Positions 7,566-17,623 of a stretch of DNA of 64,000 nt are shown piece after piece. Each line of letters begins with the position of its first letter. The stretch's first letter is position 1. Below the pieces are notes generated by a model, which was not told the origin of the DNA, searched no databases, and saw nothing but the letters and a program-made list of their open reading frames with translations. The stretch lies in contig CAYMEO010000002.1 of NCBI GenBank assembly GCA_964389705.1, positions 10,932-74,931 of the forward strand, written 5' to 3'. Source of the stretch: PSLL01 sp964389705. Its GTDB lineage: Bacteria; Desulfobacterota_D; UBA1144; Nemesobacterales; CSP1-2. Position numbers and translations under genes: made by a program.

Positions 7566-10163
7566 ATGAAATGGGAAAAGCTCACAATCAAAGCCAGAGA
7601 GGCTATTGAAGAGGCTCAGTCTATTGCACAGGCAGAGAAGCATCAGGTGATTGATATACCCCACGTTCTTCTTGCACTTCTTAATGAAAAGGGGATTGCA
7701 TCTGAGATTATAGGGAAGATCATTGTAAACCCCCAAGTTATACGGGATATTGCAAGACGTGAGCTTCGACTCTTGCCTAAAGTAGAGGGGGTAACAGACC
7801 AGGTTTACTTGAGTCGTGAGATGAGTCAGGCACTAAATACAGCCGAGAAAGAGGCTAAGTCTCTTGGGGACGAGTATATAAGTACAGAGCACATACTACT
7901 TGGCATTGTACAGCATGCAATAGGCGATATTAAAACCGAGTTCAAACGACTCGGAATAAGTAGGGAAAACATCCTCAAAGTTCTAAAAGAGGTAAGGGGT
8001 GGACAGAATGTAACTAGTCAAACCCCAGAGGAGACTTTTCAGGCTCTAAAGCAATATGGCAAAGACCTAACGGAGATTGCGCGTCAGGGAAAGCTCGACC
8101 CTGTAATTGGCCGTGATGATGAAATAAGAAGAGTAATACAGGTTCTACTGAGAAGGACAAAGAATAATCCCGTACTAATCGGAGAGCCGGGGGTTGGAAA
8201 AACTGCAATCGTTGAGGGTCTAGCGCAAAGAATCGTAAATGGCGACGTTCCAGAAGGGTTGAAAAATAAGCGTCTTATTGCACTCGATATGGGGGCGATT
8301 GTCGCGGGAGCCAAGTACCGAGGACAATTTGAGGAGCGTCTTAAGGCGGTTCTAAGGGAGATTACGGAGTCTCAAGGAGAGATAATCCTCTTTATAGATG
8401 AGATCCATACGGTTGTCGGAGCCGGGGCTGCTGAGGGAGCAATGGATGCATCCAATATGCTAAAGCCGGCCCTTGCGCGTGGAGAGCTCCACTGCATAGG
8501 TGCGACTACACTTGATGAATATAGAAAACACATAGAAAAAGACGCCGCACTAGAGAGGAGGTTCCAGCCTGTTTTTGTAGATGAGCCTTCGGTTGAAGAG
8601 ACGATTTCAATCCTTCGTGGACTTAAGGAAAAGTATGAAGTCCATCACGGAGTGAAGATAAAAGACGATGCACTGATTGCGGCTGCGGTTCTCTCGCATC
8701 GCTATATCACGGGAAGGTTCCTGCCAGATAAGGCTGTGGATTTGATAGATGAGGCCGCTGCAAGGCTCAAGATGGAAATAGATTCCATGCCCACAGAGAT
8801 TGATGAAGCCCAGAGACGCATTATGCAGCTTGAGATTGAGAGGGAGGCTCTAAAGAAAGAGAAGGATGAAGGCTCAAAAGAGAAACTGAACGCAATAGAA
8901 AGGGAGATTGCCAATCTCAAGGAGCAACTCGATAGTCTGAAGGCACATTGGCAGAGGGAAAAGGAGTATATATCTGAGATCAGACGCATAAAAGAGGAGG
9001 TAGATAAGCTGAAGATAGAGGCGGAAAGGGCACAGAGGCAGGGGGATCTATCAAAGGCGTCAGAGATTCTCTATGGAAGGCTTCCCGAGCTTAATAAGAA
9101 GCTAGAGGAGGAGAGTAAGAAGCTTGCTGAGATTCAAAAAACTAGAAAGATGCTCAAGGAAGAGGTGGATGCAGAAGACATAGCTGAGATTGTGTCCAAA
9201 TGGACTGGAATCCCGGTCTCTAGGCTTATGGAGGGCGAGATTGAAAAACTCGTTCACATGGAAGAGAGATTATCAAAGAGGGTTATAGGGCAAGAAGAGG
9301 CAATAAGAGCCGTCTCTAATGCACTGAGGCGTTCCCGTGCGGGGCTTTCAGATCCTAAACGGCCGATCGGTTCTTTCATATTCTTGGGCCCTACAGGGGT
9401 GGGAAAGACGGAGCTTGCACGGGCGCTTGCAGAGTTCATGTTCGATGATGAAAACGCAATGGTGCGGATTGATATGAGTGAATACATGGAGAAGCATACC
9501 GTATCGAGATTAATAGGTGCTCCACCGGGTTATGTTGGATACGAAGAGGGAGGACAGTTGACCGAGGCTGTAAGGAGGCGTCCATATTCTGTAGTATTGT
9601 TTGATGAAATTGAGAAGGCACATAATGATGTCTTCAATATTCTGCTTCAAATACTCGATGATGGTCGTTTAACAGATGGCCACGGGCGAACAGTGGATTT
9701 TAGAAATACAATCATTATTATGACATCTAATCTGGGAAGCTCTTACCTGCAGGGTGCAATGAAAGAAGAGGTAGCCAGACAGAGGGTGATGGATACCCTA
9801 AGGGAGCACTTTAGGCCAGAGTTTCTAAATAGGATTGACGAGATAATAATCTTCCGCTCCCTCAGTATGGAGGACCTAAAGAAGATTGTTGATATACAGA
9901 TCGAGTACCTGAAAAAGAGATTGGCGGAGAGGAAGATTGAGATTGAACTCACTGAAGGGGCAAAAGAAGAGCTTGCCGAAATTGGATATGACCCTGTCTA
10001 CGGAGCAAGACCGCTTAAGAGGACTATACAGAGAACGATAGAGAATCCTCTGGCTACGGAGATTCTAAAGGGGAATTTTAAAGAGGGAGACACTATAGTT
10101 GTGGATGTGGATAAGAATAAGGAATTTATTTTCACAAAGGGAAGGAAGAAAGCAGTGGCCTAA
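7566..10163 (+). CDS. clpB: ClpB disaggregase
   Basis: Hexameric AAA+ chaperone that rescues aggregated proteins together with DnaK/DnaJ. Domains in order: Clp-N repeats (1-150), first AAA+ module with GEPGVGKT near residue 206, the long coiled-coil middle domain (about 410-530, very rich in E, K and R), second AAA+ module with GPTGVGKT near 607, and the C-terminal D2-small domain. The middle domain separates it from ClpA/ClpC, and there is no ClpP-binding loop. At 865 residues the length is normal. GGAGG precedes the ATG at a good distance. Confidence 0.97.
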   Translation: MKWEKLTIKAREAIEEAQSIAQAEKHQVIDIPHVLLALLNEKGIASEIIGKIIVNPQVIRDIARRELRLLPKVEGVTDQVYLSREMSQALNTAEKEAKSLGDEYISTEHILLGIVQHAIGDIKTEFKRLGISRENILKVLKEVRGGQNVTSQTPEETFQALKQYGKDLTEIARQGKLDPVIGRDDEIRRVIQVLLRRTKNNPVLIGEPGVGKTAIVEGLAQRIVNGDVPEGLKNKRLIALDMGAIVAGAKYRGQFEERLKAVLREITESQGEIILFIDEIHTVVGAGAAEGAMDASNMLKPALARGELHCIGATTLDEYRKHIEKDAALERRFQPVFVDEPSVEETISILRGLKEKYEVHHGVKIKDDALIAAAVLSHRYITGRFLPDKAVDLIDEAAARLKMEIDSMPTEIDEAQRRIMQLEIEREALKKEKDEGSKEKLNAIEREIANLKEQLDSLKAHWQREKEYISEIRRIKEEVDKLKIEAERAQRQGDLSKASEILYGRLPELNKKLEEESKKLAEIQKTRKMLKEEVDAEDIAEIVSKWTGIPVSRLMEGEIEKLVHMEERLSKRVIGQEEAIRAVSNALRRSRAGLSDPKRPIGSFIFLGPTGVGKTELARALAEFMFDDENAMVRIDMSEYMEKHTVSRLIGAPPGYVGYEEGGQLTEAVRRRPYSVVLFDEIEKAHNDVFNILLQILDDGRLTDGHGRTVDFRNTIIIMTSNLGSSYLQGAMKEEVARQRVMDTLREHFRPEFLNRIDEIIIFRSLSMEDLKKIVDIQIEYLKKRLAERKIEIELTEGAKEELAEIGYDPVYGARPLKRTIQRTIENPLATEILKGNFKEGDTIVVDVDKNKEFIFTKGRKKAVA

Positions 10164-10170
10164 TTGAAGG

Positions 10171-10188
10171 AGCGCATTGTAATGCGCT
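10171..10188. repeat. short palindrome just 3' of clpB (REP-like family)
   Basis: AGCGCATT and AATGCGCT flank a two-base centre, eight bases after the clpB stop. The sequence resembles the larger palindromes at 34925 and 42084 (core GCATTG/CAATGC, outer TAGGGG or TTCTAC). It may act as a 3' hairpin. Confidence 0.5.
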
Positions 10189-10212
10189 TCTACTGCAATT
10201 GTTGGTTGCCGA

Positions 10213-10956
10213 TTACCCAATCGGGGTGTTATGGTGATATATAGAAAAAATAATTTCATCTAGTGTCTCTTCTGGGTTTTTTGATTCTGTTATAGCCCTT
10301 CCAATTACGAGATAGTCTGCTCCCAGGGAAACAGCCTCGGCGGGAGTTGATACCCTCGAATGGTCATCAACGCTTGCTCCTATGCGTATTCCAGGAACGA
10401 CTAATTTGAATCTGTCTCCGAATTCCTTTCTTAAAATCTCGATCTCTTTTCCGGAAGCGACAAGCCCATCTACTTTGGCTCTATCGGCAAGTGCAGCAAG
10501 TCTAAGTACCGCATCTTGAGAAGAGTTACTTATGCCTATCTGTTTTAGACTCTCCTCATTTTGACTCGTTAGAATGGTTACTGCAAGAACAATCGGCTTT
10601 GGTTTTGATAGTCTCTCTGATTCCAAATTAACTGCTTCTACTGCCCTTTTCATCATATCAAATCCGCCGAGTGCATGTATCGTAAGCATCTTAATTCCAT
10701 ACCCAATAACCTGTCGTGAAGCGCTTTCAACCGTTGAGGGAATATCGTGGAATTTAAGGTCGAGGAAGATCTCGACGCCGATGTCAGTAAATTCTCTAAG
10801 ACCAGTTAGGCCTGATTTTAAAAAGAGGGTCGGCCCGATTTTGAATGTTTTAATCTTTCCTTTGAGCCTTTGAACCCAGTTTTGTGCCTCTTCGTAGCGA
10901 GGGAAATCTAGGGCTAAGATAATACGATCTTCGGGTCTGAGATTGGGTTTAGTCAT
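10213..10956 (-). CDS. pyrF: orotidine 5'-phosphate decarboxylase
   Basis: Last step of UMP synthesis (OMP to UMP plus CO2). The TIM-barrel protein of 247 residues has the active-site block LDLKFHDIPSTV, containing the catalytic Asp-Lys-x-x-Asp cluster, preceded by the KIGPTLF substrate strand. GIRIG and the C-terminal LGADYLVIGRAIT phosphate-binding strand complete the family pattern. It converges on clpB and has no pyrimidine-pathway neighbours in the window. Confidence 0.96.
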   Translation of the reverse strand: MTKPNLRPEDRIILALDFPRYEEAQNWVQRLKGKIKTFKIGPTLFLKSGLTGLREFTDIGVEIFLDLKFHDIPSTVESASRQVIGYGIKMLTIHALGGFDMMKRAVEAVNLESERLSKPKPIVLAVTILTSQNEESLKQIGISNSSQDAVLRLAALADRAKVDGLVASGKEIEILRKEFGDRFKLVVPGIRIGASVDDHSRVSTPAEAVSLGADYLVIGRAITESKNPEETLDEIIFSIYHHNTPIG

Positions 10957-11083
10957 GTCTATCGAGACACAAAAGTAATACCGATAGAGTCTATCTATGA
11001 AAGAGGCAATTAATGAATTGCCCTTGCTTTTTCCAAAATTTTCTTTTCACTCTGTTTACTTGTGTAAATAAGTGGCTAAATCC

Positions 11084-12799
11084 CTACTTTGCATTTAGAA
11101 TCGTCTCAATCTCCCTTTCAACCTCCTCAACCTTTACCTTCTTAGAGACTCCGCCTTTTCTGAGTTTTATCTCTATGGCTCCTTCTTTGAGAGTTTTCTG
11201 TCCTATTATTACATGAACGGGGATTCCAATCAAATCAGCGTCCTTAAATTTAACCCCTGCACTCTCTTCCCTGTCGTCAATAAGTGTCTCAACACCAAGA
11301 GAAACCAGTTTCTTATAGATATACTCAGCCACGTCTTTTACCCGCTCGTCTTTCATATTAAGTGGGAGGACTACAACCTCATAGGGCGCGAGGGAGATCG
11401 GGAACACAATTCCATTCTCATCATGGTTTTGCTCTATCGCGGCGGCAACAGTCCGTCCGATTCCTATTCCATAGCAACCCATTATGAAGAACCTCTCTTT
11501 CCCGTTCTGGTCAACAAAGGTCGCGCCCATCGCCTCACTATACTTTGTACCGAGTTTAAAGACATGGCCCACCTCGATACCTCTGCTTGAGCGAAGAACA
11601 CCGTCTTTACACCTTGGACATAAATCCCCATCCGAGGCTACTCGAATATCGGCGAATTGGTCAATGTGAAAGTCCCTGCCGGGATTGACGTTTATCAAAT
11701 GGTAATCCCTTTTGTTCGCACCTGTGACGGCATTTCTGATATTTTTTAATGATCTGTCGGCAATTGTCTTAACCCTAATTCCAACGGGACCGCTAAACCC
11801 AATGGGGCCACGTGTCACATCCTCAATTGTTCTTTCTGAACCGAGCTGAACAATATCGGCACCGATTGCTCTCTTTAATTTGGTCAAACTCAATTCATGG
11901 TTACCCCTTACAAGTGCGGCAATTGGTTTTCCATCAGTCTCAATTATCATGGTTTTTATCAGCCTGTCGGGCTCAACTTTTAGGAAGGAAGATACCTGCT
12001 CCACGGTTTTCATGTTTGGTGTGTGAATCTCTTGAACGGTTCCTTCCTCCTCGAGGTTTTCGAATTTGCTGTTTTCTCTCTCCTCTATCTCGGCGAGTTC
12101 TAGATTTGCTGCATAGTCGCACCTGTTGCAGCTCATAATCACATCTTCCCCGGTAGGGGCGAGAACCATAAATTCGTGTGAAAAGTTTCCTCCGATATTG
12201 CCAGTATCTGCCAGTACTGCACGAAACTCAAGCCCGCACCTCTCAAATATACGATTATAGGTGTTATACATTGTCCAGTAGGATTTATCTGCCCCCTCAT
12301 CGTCGGCGTCAAAGCTGTAGGCATCCTTCATTATAAACTCCCTTGCGCGCATAACTCCAAAACGCGGGCGAATCTCGTCCCTGAATTTTATCTGAATCTG
12401 GTAGAGGATAAGGGGGAGTTGTTTATATGATCTCACCTCTTTACGGACTATATCTGTAATAATCTCTTCATGAGTGGGGCCAAGGCAAAATTCCCTTTCT
12501 GCTCTGTCTCTAAATCTAAGGAGTTCTTTTCCGTACTTATCCCATCTTCCGCTCTCTTTCCATAACTCCGCCGGGAGAACTAATGGCATAAGCAGTTCAA
12601 TTGCCCCTGCGAGATTCATCTCTTCCCTTACGATGTTTTCGACCCTTTTTATTGATCGGAGTCCTAGGGGAAGGTATGTGTAAATTCCCGCTGCGAGTTT
12701 TCTTATCATACCTGAGCGGACCATAAGCTTGTGGCTTATCACCTCCGCATCGGCGGGCTCCTCTTTTAGAGTTGGAAGAAAAAGCTTAGAGTATCTCAA
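11084..12799 (-). CDS. proS: prolyl-tRNA synthetase, bacterial type
   Basis: Class II aminoacyl-tRNA synthetase charging tRNA-Pro. Its 571 residues include the bacterial editing insertion between motifs 2 and 3. Visible: GMIRKLAAGIYTYLPLG (N-terminal, motif 1 region), the motif 2 region with FRDEIRPRFGVMRAREF, the editing domain around residues 230-390, and motif 3 GIGIGRTVAAAIEQ. The start is a TTG at 12799 with GAGGT upstream. It is a single-gene unit. Confidence 0.97.
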   Translation of the reverse strand: MRYSKLFLPTLKEEPADAEVISHKLMVRSGMIRKLAAGIYTYLPLGLRSIKRVENIVREEMNLAGAIELLMPLVLPAELWKESGRWDKYGKELLRFRDRAEREFCLGPTHEEIITDIVRKEVRSYKQLPLILYQIQIKFRDEIRPRFGVMRAREFIMKDAYSFDADDEGADKSYWTMYNTYNRIFERCGLEFRAVLADTGNIGGNFSHEFMVLAPTGEDVIMSCNRCDYAANLELAEIEERENSKFENLEEEGTVQEIHTPNMKTVEQVSSFLKVEPDRLIKTMIIETDGKPIAALVRGNHELSLTKLKRAIGADIVQLGSERTIEDVTRGPIGFSGPVGIRVKTIADRSLKNIRNAVTGANKRDYHLINVNPGRDFHIDQFADIRVASDGDLCPRCKDGVLRSSRGIEVGHVFKLGTKYSEAMGATFVDQNGKERFFIMGCYGIGIGRTVAAAIEQNHDENGIVFPISLAPYEVVVLPLNMKDERVKDVAEYIYKKLVSLGVETLIDDREESAGVKFKDADLIGIPVHVIIGQKTLKEGAIEIKLRKGGVSKKVKVEEVEREIETILNAK

Positions 12800-12955
12800 T
12801 GTTTTTTACCTCGAAAGAATAAATTACCGATTTTCCCGTTAAAAGCAATAAGAGCGGGTAAAACTCGTATTGGTCTGTTGTGTGTATCTTATGTCCCGTC
12901 GGTTTAAGAAGCCGATAAGAAATTCGCAATTGGTTTTACAGGTTTTTGTCCCGAC

Positions 12956-13816
12956 CTATAGAGGTATTACATCGTGAAAGCGGTCGTAGTCAATCAAAAC
13001 GCGTCCATCCGGTGTTCTAGACAGTATATCCACAAAACGCATGTTCCAGAGGATTTCCTCTATGGTGAATGAATGGCGGGTGTGGATTATCTGTGAAACA
13101 GTTTCATCAAGACCAGTAAGTGTAACTACAATCTCGGCTTCTTCCTTGGCCAACGAGTCCTTTGTTGCTTCATAGAGTGGACTTGTCTCATCAATTATGT
13201 GCATCACCGTCCACGTTAGAGAAAATATCGGCGTTCGATTGCGTACCAATTTGAGGTCGTAGAATCGGCGAATAGGTTGTCCCTCTGCAGTCACTTCGTT
13301 GCGTACCAGATTCATCTGCATCTGTGCTTCTAGTATTTGGTTGCGACGCTCGTTGGCTGCGCGAAACATAAGGGTTGTCATTCCATTGAAAGGTGCAACA
13401 ACCGCCACACGGCTAAAAAGCACCCTAGCTGTGGGTCTCGAGAATTTAGCGAACATAAGACCAGTAACTATAGCGAATCCAAGCAGACCTATAAGTACCT
13501 CCATTGTGACTATTGTGTTCGCATAGAGCGTACGTGGATATACACTTCCATAGCCGACTGTGGCTATAGTATCAACACTAAAGAAAAAGGCATCGAGGAA
13601 GGAGCCTGGCCGGGCGTTCTCAAGGCAATTCCCTCCGGCCAGATATGCCAGAGCAAACAACGCATTGACAGCTATATAGAGTAGAACAATGAGTACAAGA
13701 AACCTAGGCCATGATATGGTAAGAAATAAATGGTACAAGTCTCGCCAAAGATGTGATACACCCCAGGCTTTTGCTAGTACTACAGGGATAAGGTAGCGAA
13801 GGTATCTCGACTCCAT
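12956..13816 (-). CDS. inward-rectifier (KirBac-type) potassium channel
   Basis: A tetrameric K+ channel subunit of 286 residues. Two membrane helices (about 36-60 and 100-122) flank a pore helix and the selectivity filter TVGYG at 86-90. The rest is the cytoplasmic immunoglobulin-like Kir domain (FSRPTARVLFS, then MFRAANERRNQILEA), as in KirBac proteins. The very start (about 25 residues) may be the amphipathic slide helix. It stands alone between proS and ispG. The family is patchily distributed in bacteria and its physiology is poorly known. Confidence 0.92.
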   Translation of the reverse strand: MESRYLRYLIPVVLAKAWGVSHLWRDLYHLFLTISWPRFLVLIVLLYIAVNALFALAYLAGGNCLENARPGSFLDAFFFSVDTIATVGYGSVYPRTLYANTIVTMEVLIGLLGFAIVTGLMFAKFSRPTARVLFSRVAVVAPFNGMTTLMFRAANERRNQILEAQMQMNLVRNEVTAEGQPIRRFYDLKLVRNRTPIFSLTWTVMHIIDETSPLYEATKDSLAKEEAEIVVTLTGLDETVSQIIHTRHSFTIEEILWNMRFVDILSRTPDGRVLIDYDRFHDVIPL

Positions 13817-13978
13817 AGCTCCATTGTATCAAACTTAATGGATATTTTCTGACTGGGGTACCGAAGTTTAGGACCGACAAGCCTACATAAAACCAGTGGG
13901 ATATATGGAGAAGAATCATCCGATATAGGTAACTTTGATATAACGTCCATTCGAGAAGGTGATATTAAATACTGCATA

Positions 13979-15037
13979 CTACTTAACGGCTACCTTCTCG
14001 ATCTCCTCAATGAGCGCATCAACGAGCTCTTCTTCCTTTACGGACTTGACGAGTTTGCCTTCTTTGTAGAGCATCCCCTTGCCGCGTCCTCCGGCTATGC
14101 CTAGATCGGCTTCCGTAGCTTCTCCGGGGCCGTTTACAACACACCCCAGAATGGCAACCTTGAGTGGTTTGTCAAAATGAAATTTCCTTACCCTTTCTTC
14201 AACCTCATCTACCAGTTTCATAAGGTCAATCTCAAGCCTTCCACACCCCGGACAGGATATTATCTCTACCCCGTTTTTTCTAATACCCAAAGACCTTAGT
14301 ATATCTATCCCGGCATAGACCTCCTGAACCGGATCACCCGTAAGAGATACCCTTATTGTATCTCCGATTCCTTCGGCAAGAAGGGTGCCTATTCCAATTG
14401 CCGACTTTATTGTTCCCATCCTTATTGTTCCCGCTTCTGTAACACCGAGGTGTAATGGGTAATCGGTTTTTTCAGCAATAATGCGGTAGGCCTTTATCAT
14501 TGTCATTACATCTGTGGATTTCACAGATATCTTTATGTCCCTAAAATCCAAATCCTCTAGGATGCGCGCGTGCTTAAATGCACTCTCAGCGAGGGCTTCT
14601 GCAGTAGGGCTTCCATATTGCTTGAGTATCTCTTTTTCAAGGGAGCCGGAATTTACACCGATTCTTATAGGAATTCGTCTCTCTTTGGCAGCATCAACAA
14701 CCGATTTGATCCTGGCCTTTGACCCTATGTTTCCAGGGTTGATTCTCAGCGCATCCACCCCTTGGTTTATTGCCTCAAGTGCCAGACGGTAATCAAAATG
14801 AATATCCGAAACTATGGGGATGTTTACCTGCTTCTTTATCTCACCTAGAGATTTTGCGGATTCCATATCGGGAACGGCGAGTCTTATTATGTCACAGCCC
14901 GCTTTTTCAAGTTCTCTTATCTGTGCTACTGTGGCGGGGATATCCCTTGTATCGGTTTTTGTCATAGACTGTACACTTATAGGGGCACCACCGCCAATTT
15001 TTACATTTCCTACTGTAATCTGTCTTGTTTGTCTCAT
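13979..15037 (-). CDS. ispG: 4-hydroxy-3-methylbut-2-enyl diphosphate synthase
   Basis: 4Fe-4S enzyme of the MEP isoprenoid pathway that converts MEcPP to HMBPP. The two-domain bacterial form (352 residues) has an N-terminal TIM barrel (SVQSMTKTDTRD, RINPGNIG) and the C-terminal cluster domain, with ISCPGCGR and VAILGCVVNGPGE supplying three cysteines; a conserved Glu is the fourth ligand. This implies isoprenoids are made by the MEP route. No other MEP gene is nearby. Confidence 0.97.
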   Translation of the reverse strand: MRQTRQITVGNVKIGGGAPISVQSMTKTDTRDIPATVAQIRELEKAGCDIIRLAVPDMESAKSLGEIKKQVNIPIVSDIHFDYRLALEAINQGVDALRINPGNIGSKARIKSVVDAAKERRIPIRIGVNSGSLEKEILKQYGSPTAEALAESAFKHARILEDLDFRDIKISVKSTDVMTMIKAYRIIAEKTDYPLHLGVTEAGTIRMGTIKSAIGIGTLLAEGIGDTIRVSLTGDPVQEVYAGIDILRSLGIRKNGVEIISCPGCGRLEIDLMKLVDEVEERVRKFHFDKPLKVAILGCVVNGPGEATEADLGIAGGRGKGMLYKEGKLVKSVKEEELVDALIEEIEKVAVK

Positions 15038-15336
15038 TATGGATTTATTAGGTTATTGTCTTTACCATTTGGTGTCAAGGGGGGTAAATATAAGGTGGTT
15101 GCCCATGCTGTTACCCCTTAGGGATATAGGCATTTGAGCCCATATCCACAATACATATGGAGTTTGACACCATATCCTTTTCGTGATTAAATAAAATTAG
15201 GGTTGTTATAGCTGTTTTTAGTCATTGTAGATCAAAAGAAGATTTGCTCAAATAAAAGGAATTCTGACCTCAGACGACCCGATAAGGCTTTGTATATATA
15301 GTTTATCTTTTGAATTTTTAAGCTTGGAGGCAAAAT
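15038..15336. other. intergenic region with nested inverted repeats
   Basis: A gap of 299 bases between the ispG start and the SufT-like gene. The outer arms TGGTGTCAA (15070) and TTGACACCA (15164) are perfect 9-bp complements. Between them, GGGGTAA (15081) pairs with TTACCCC (15111). No open frame is convincing. It could be a small relic element or a structured leader; otherwise I see nothing in it. Confidence 0.35.
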
Positions 15337-15738
15337 ATGGCGATAAAGAAGATCCTTTTAAAAAAGGAAGAGCCAAAGGAGTCCGAGAAGAAGGTTAATT
15401 TTACCACGTTTCAACATTCTCAAGGGCCTGATGAAGCAGTAGAACTAACTGAAGAGAAGGTACTAGAGTCTCTAAAGACAGTTCGCGATCCAGAGATTCC
15501 TGTAGATATTGTAAACCTAGGGCTGATTTATGATGTGAGAATCTCTGGAAGAAGTGTTTATATTAAAATGACTCTTACTACTCCTGGATGTGGAATGGGC
15601 AAGACCATTGCTAAGCAGGCGGAGAATGCCGTTAAATCTATTGGAGCAAAGGACGTTCTGGTTGAGATTGTATGGGATCCGCCCTGGAATATAGATATGA
15701 TGAGCGATGAGGCAAGAGATATACTTGGCATAGGTTAA
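15337..15738 (+). CDS. SufT/MIP18-family Fe-S assembly protein (DUF59)
   Basis: A 133-residue protein. The first 40 residues are charged and unstructured; the DUF59 domain follows, with VRDPEIPVDIVNLGLIYDV and LTTPGCGMG, whose Cys is the conserved reactive cysteine. WDPPWNIDMMS is typical of the SufT/PaaD group. It probably helps Fe-S cluster assembly or maturation. GGAGG upstream supports the start. The next two genes on the strand include Mrp, another Fe-S carrier, so an Fe-S module is plausible. Confidence 0.88.
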   Translation: MAIKKILLKKEEPKESEKKVNFTTFQHSQGPDEAVELTEEKVLESLKTVRDPEIPVDIVNLGLIYDVRISGRSVYIKMTLTTPGCGMGKTIAKQAENAVKSIGAKDVLVEIVWDPPWNIDMMSDEARDILGIG

Positions 15739-15826
15739 TGTCTGATGTTATATGCACTTATAGTGGGTTGCCGTGATCTTAGGTGAAAGTTTAGAGCACC
15801 TATGAATTCTTTGAAAATTAAAGTCT

Positions 15827-16216
15827 ATGGTACAACCGATATATAAGTATAAAGGTTCTCTGAAACACAAGGAGGCGAATTCACGCCTGAAATGGGTTCG
15901 AAGGCTTGCTTATCTACTTGGTAATTCTATTTGCATTCCGGTAATCGGATATAGAATTGGGATTGATCCAATCATAGGGCTTATACCCGGAGCAGGGAAT
16001 ACCCTTGGAACGATTCTCTCGTTGTATATTGTGCTCGAAGCGAGTAGAATAGGGGTTTCAAGAAAGACACTACTACGTATGATTTATAATATTGGATTTG
16101 ACACATTGATTGGAGCGGTGCCAATCCTTGGAGATATATTTGATGCTACTTGGAAGGCAAATTTAAAAAACTTTGCTTTATTGGGCAAATACATTAATTC
16201 CTTGAAGTCTAATTAA
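15827..16216 (+). CDS. DUF4112 membrane protein
   Basis: A 129-residue small membrane protein with the DUF4112 pattern: a hydrophobic stretch, RIGIDPIIGLIPGAGNTLG, a second helix, then IGAVPILGDIFDATWKAN near the C-terminus. The two Pro-Gly motifs (LIPGAG, AVPILGD) are diagnostic. Function is unknown for the whole family. It lies between the SufT-like gene and mrp on the same strand, with gaps of 88 and 133 bases. Confidence 0.85.
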   Translation: MVQPIYKYKGSLKHKEANSRLKWVRRLAYLLGNSICIPVIGYRIGIDPIIGLIPGAGNTLGTILSLYIVLEASRIGVSRKTLLRMIYNIGFDTLIGAVPILGDIFDATWKANLKNFALLGKYINSLKSN

Positions 16217-16349
16217 TATTAAATCCATAAATAGTTGTGCCATTGTGGGTGAAGAGTAGAGATGTTTGGTACCTGTATTAGGGTTTTTACCGGTTTAGGG
16301 AAATAGCTCAGTATGATCTGATGAGTACCAAAATTCAGGGAGGATTAAT

Positions 16350-17411
16350 ATGGAATTAAACCCCGAAGGGATCCGAAATATCCTCAAAAAGGTAAAATAT
16401 CCGGGCTTCTCAAGAGATATAGTCTCATTTGGGATTGTAAAAGACATAGGTGTAGAGGGCTCAAAGGTCACTGTTTCACTTCTTCTCCCTAAGCCTGATG
16501 AAAAGCTTGAGTTGGAGATAGGGGAATCTGTAAGAAAGACGCTTCTGGAGTCCCCCGGAGTTTCCGAGGTAGATGTTCGTATAGGAGTAAGAGAATTAAA
16601 AAGGGCACCCGGTCAGCTAGGGCAGTCAGAAGCCGCCCGGAGGATGCAAGGGCCGGGGATTAAATACTTCATAGCCGTTGCAAGTGGCAAAGGCGGGGTT
16701 GGAAAATCCACTGTGGCGGTGAATCTTGCCCTTGCAATCTCTAAAAAGAGAAAGAACGTGGGTCTCTTGGATGCAGATGTCTGGGGGCCAAGTATCCCCA
16801 TTATGATGGGCCTAAATGAAAGACCAGTGGCGACACCTGAGAAAAAGATTATTCCTCTTGAGAAATATGGATTAAGGCTTATGTCTATAGGGTTTCTCAT
16901 AGACGAGGATGATACCGTGATATGGAGAGGTCCTATGGTTCATGGGGCGGTAAAGCAGTTTGTAGAAGATGTGGACTGGAGGGGAACTGATTATCTAGTA
17001 GTTGACCTTCCGCCGGGCACAGGGGATGCCCAGCTTTCCCTTATTCAAACTGTGCCCCTTAGTGGGGGCGTAATTGTCACAACCCCTCAGGATGTGGCTC
17101 TTATTGATGTAAGGCGTGGGGTGCAGATGTTTAGGAAATTAAACGTTCCGGTCTTAGGTGTGGTAGAAAATATGAGCTACTTAGTTTGCCCCCATTGCGG
17201 AGGAGAGATAGATATATTTAGTAGAGGCGGTGGGAGGAGGATGTCTGATAAATTCAATGTGCCTTTTTTAGGTGAGATCCCAATTGACCCGGAGATCAGA
17301 AAGGGCGGAGATGAGGGAAATCCAATAGTCATATCCCATCCCGAAAGCCCCGCAGCAAAGGCGTTTATGGATGTAGCTGAGGGGGTTCTAAAAGCTATAG
17401 AAGCCACGTAA
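16350..17411 (+). CDS. mrp: Mrp/ApbC-type Fe-S cluster carrier ATPase
   Basis: P-loop NTPase that carries and delivers Fe-S clusters. A DUF59 domain occupies residues 1-90; the deviant Walker A GKGGVGKS at 113-120 begins the MinD/Mrp fold. The CPHC motif in the C-terminal half (LVCPHCGGEIDIF) binds the cluster at the dimer interface. GGGAGG precedes the ATG. Length 353 matches the long Mrp form. Confidence 0.95.
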   Translation: MELNPEGIRNILKKVKYPGFSRDIVSFGIVKDIGVEGSKVTVSLLLPKPDEKLELEIGESVRKTLLESPGVSEVDVRIGVRELKRAPGQLGQSEAARRMQGPGIKYFIAVASGKGGVGKSTVAVNLALAISKKRKNVGLLDADVWGPSIPIMMGLNERPVATPEKKIIPLEKYGLRLMSIGFLIDEDDTVIWRGPMVHGAVKQFVEDVDWRGTDYLVVDLPPGTGDAQLSLIQTVPLSGGVIVTTPQDVALIDVRRGVQMFRKLNVPVLGVVENMSYLVCPHCGGEIDIFSRGGGRRMSDKFNVPFLGEIPIDPEIRKGGDEGNPIVISHPESPAAKAFMDVAEGVLKAIEAT

Positions 17412-17623
17412 TCGGGGCTTTCATTATTATTGCGATAAACAAGATTCTGAAGCAATATCAAATGTAATTAGTGGATTGATTCGCTTTGTCACAAAGACAA
17501 TTACGGGGATGAGATGGTAAGATTATATGCCTCCTCTTTTATAAAAATTGCCTTGACTCACTTCAGATGGTGATTATTTTTTAGGGTAGAAGAAACAAAA
17601 TAAAAAAGAGGAGGTAGATAGAA

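Noticed and set aside
17553..17581. TTGACT upstream of the second hsp20 as a promoter
   Set aside because: No acceptable -10 at 16-18 bases and no sigma-32-type spacing; too weak to list.
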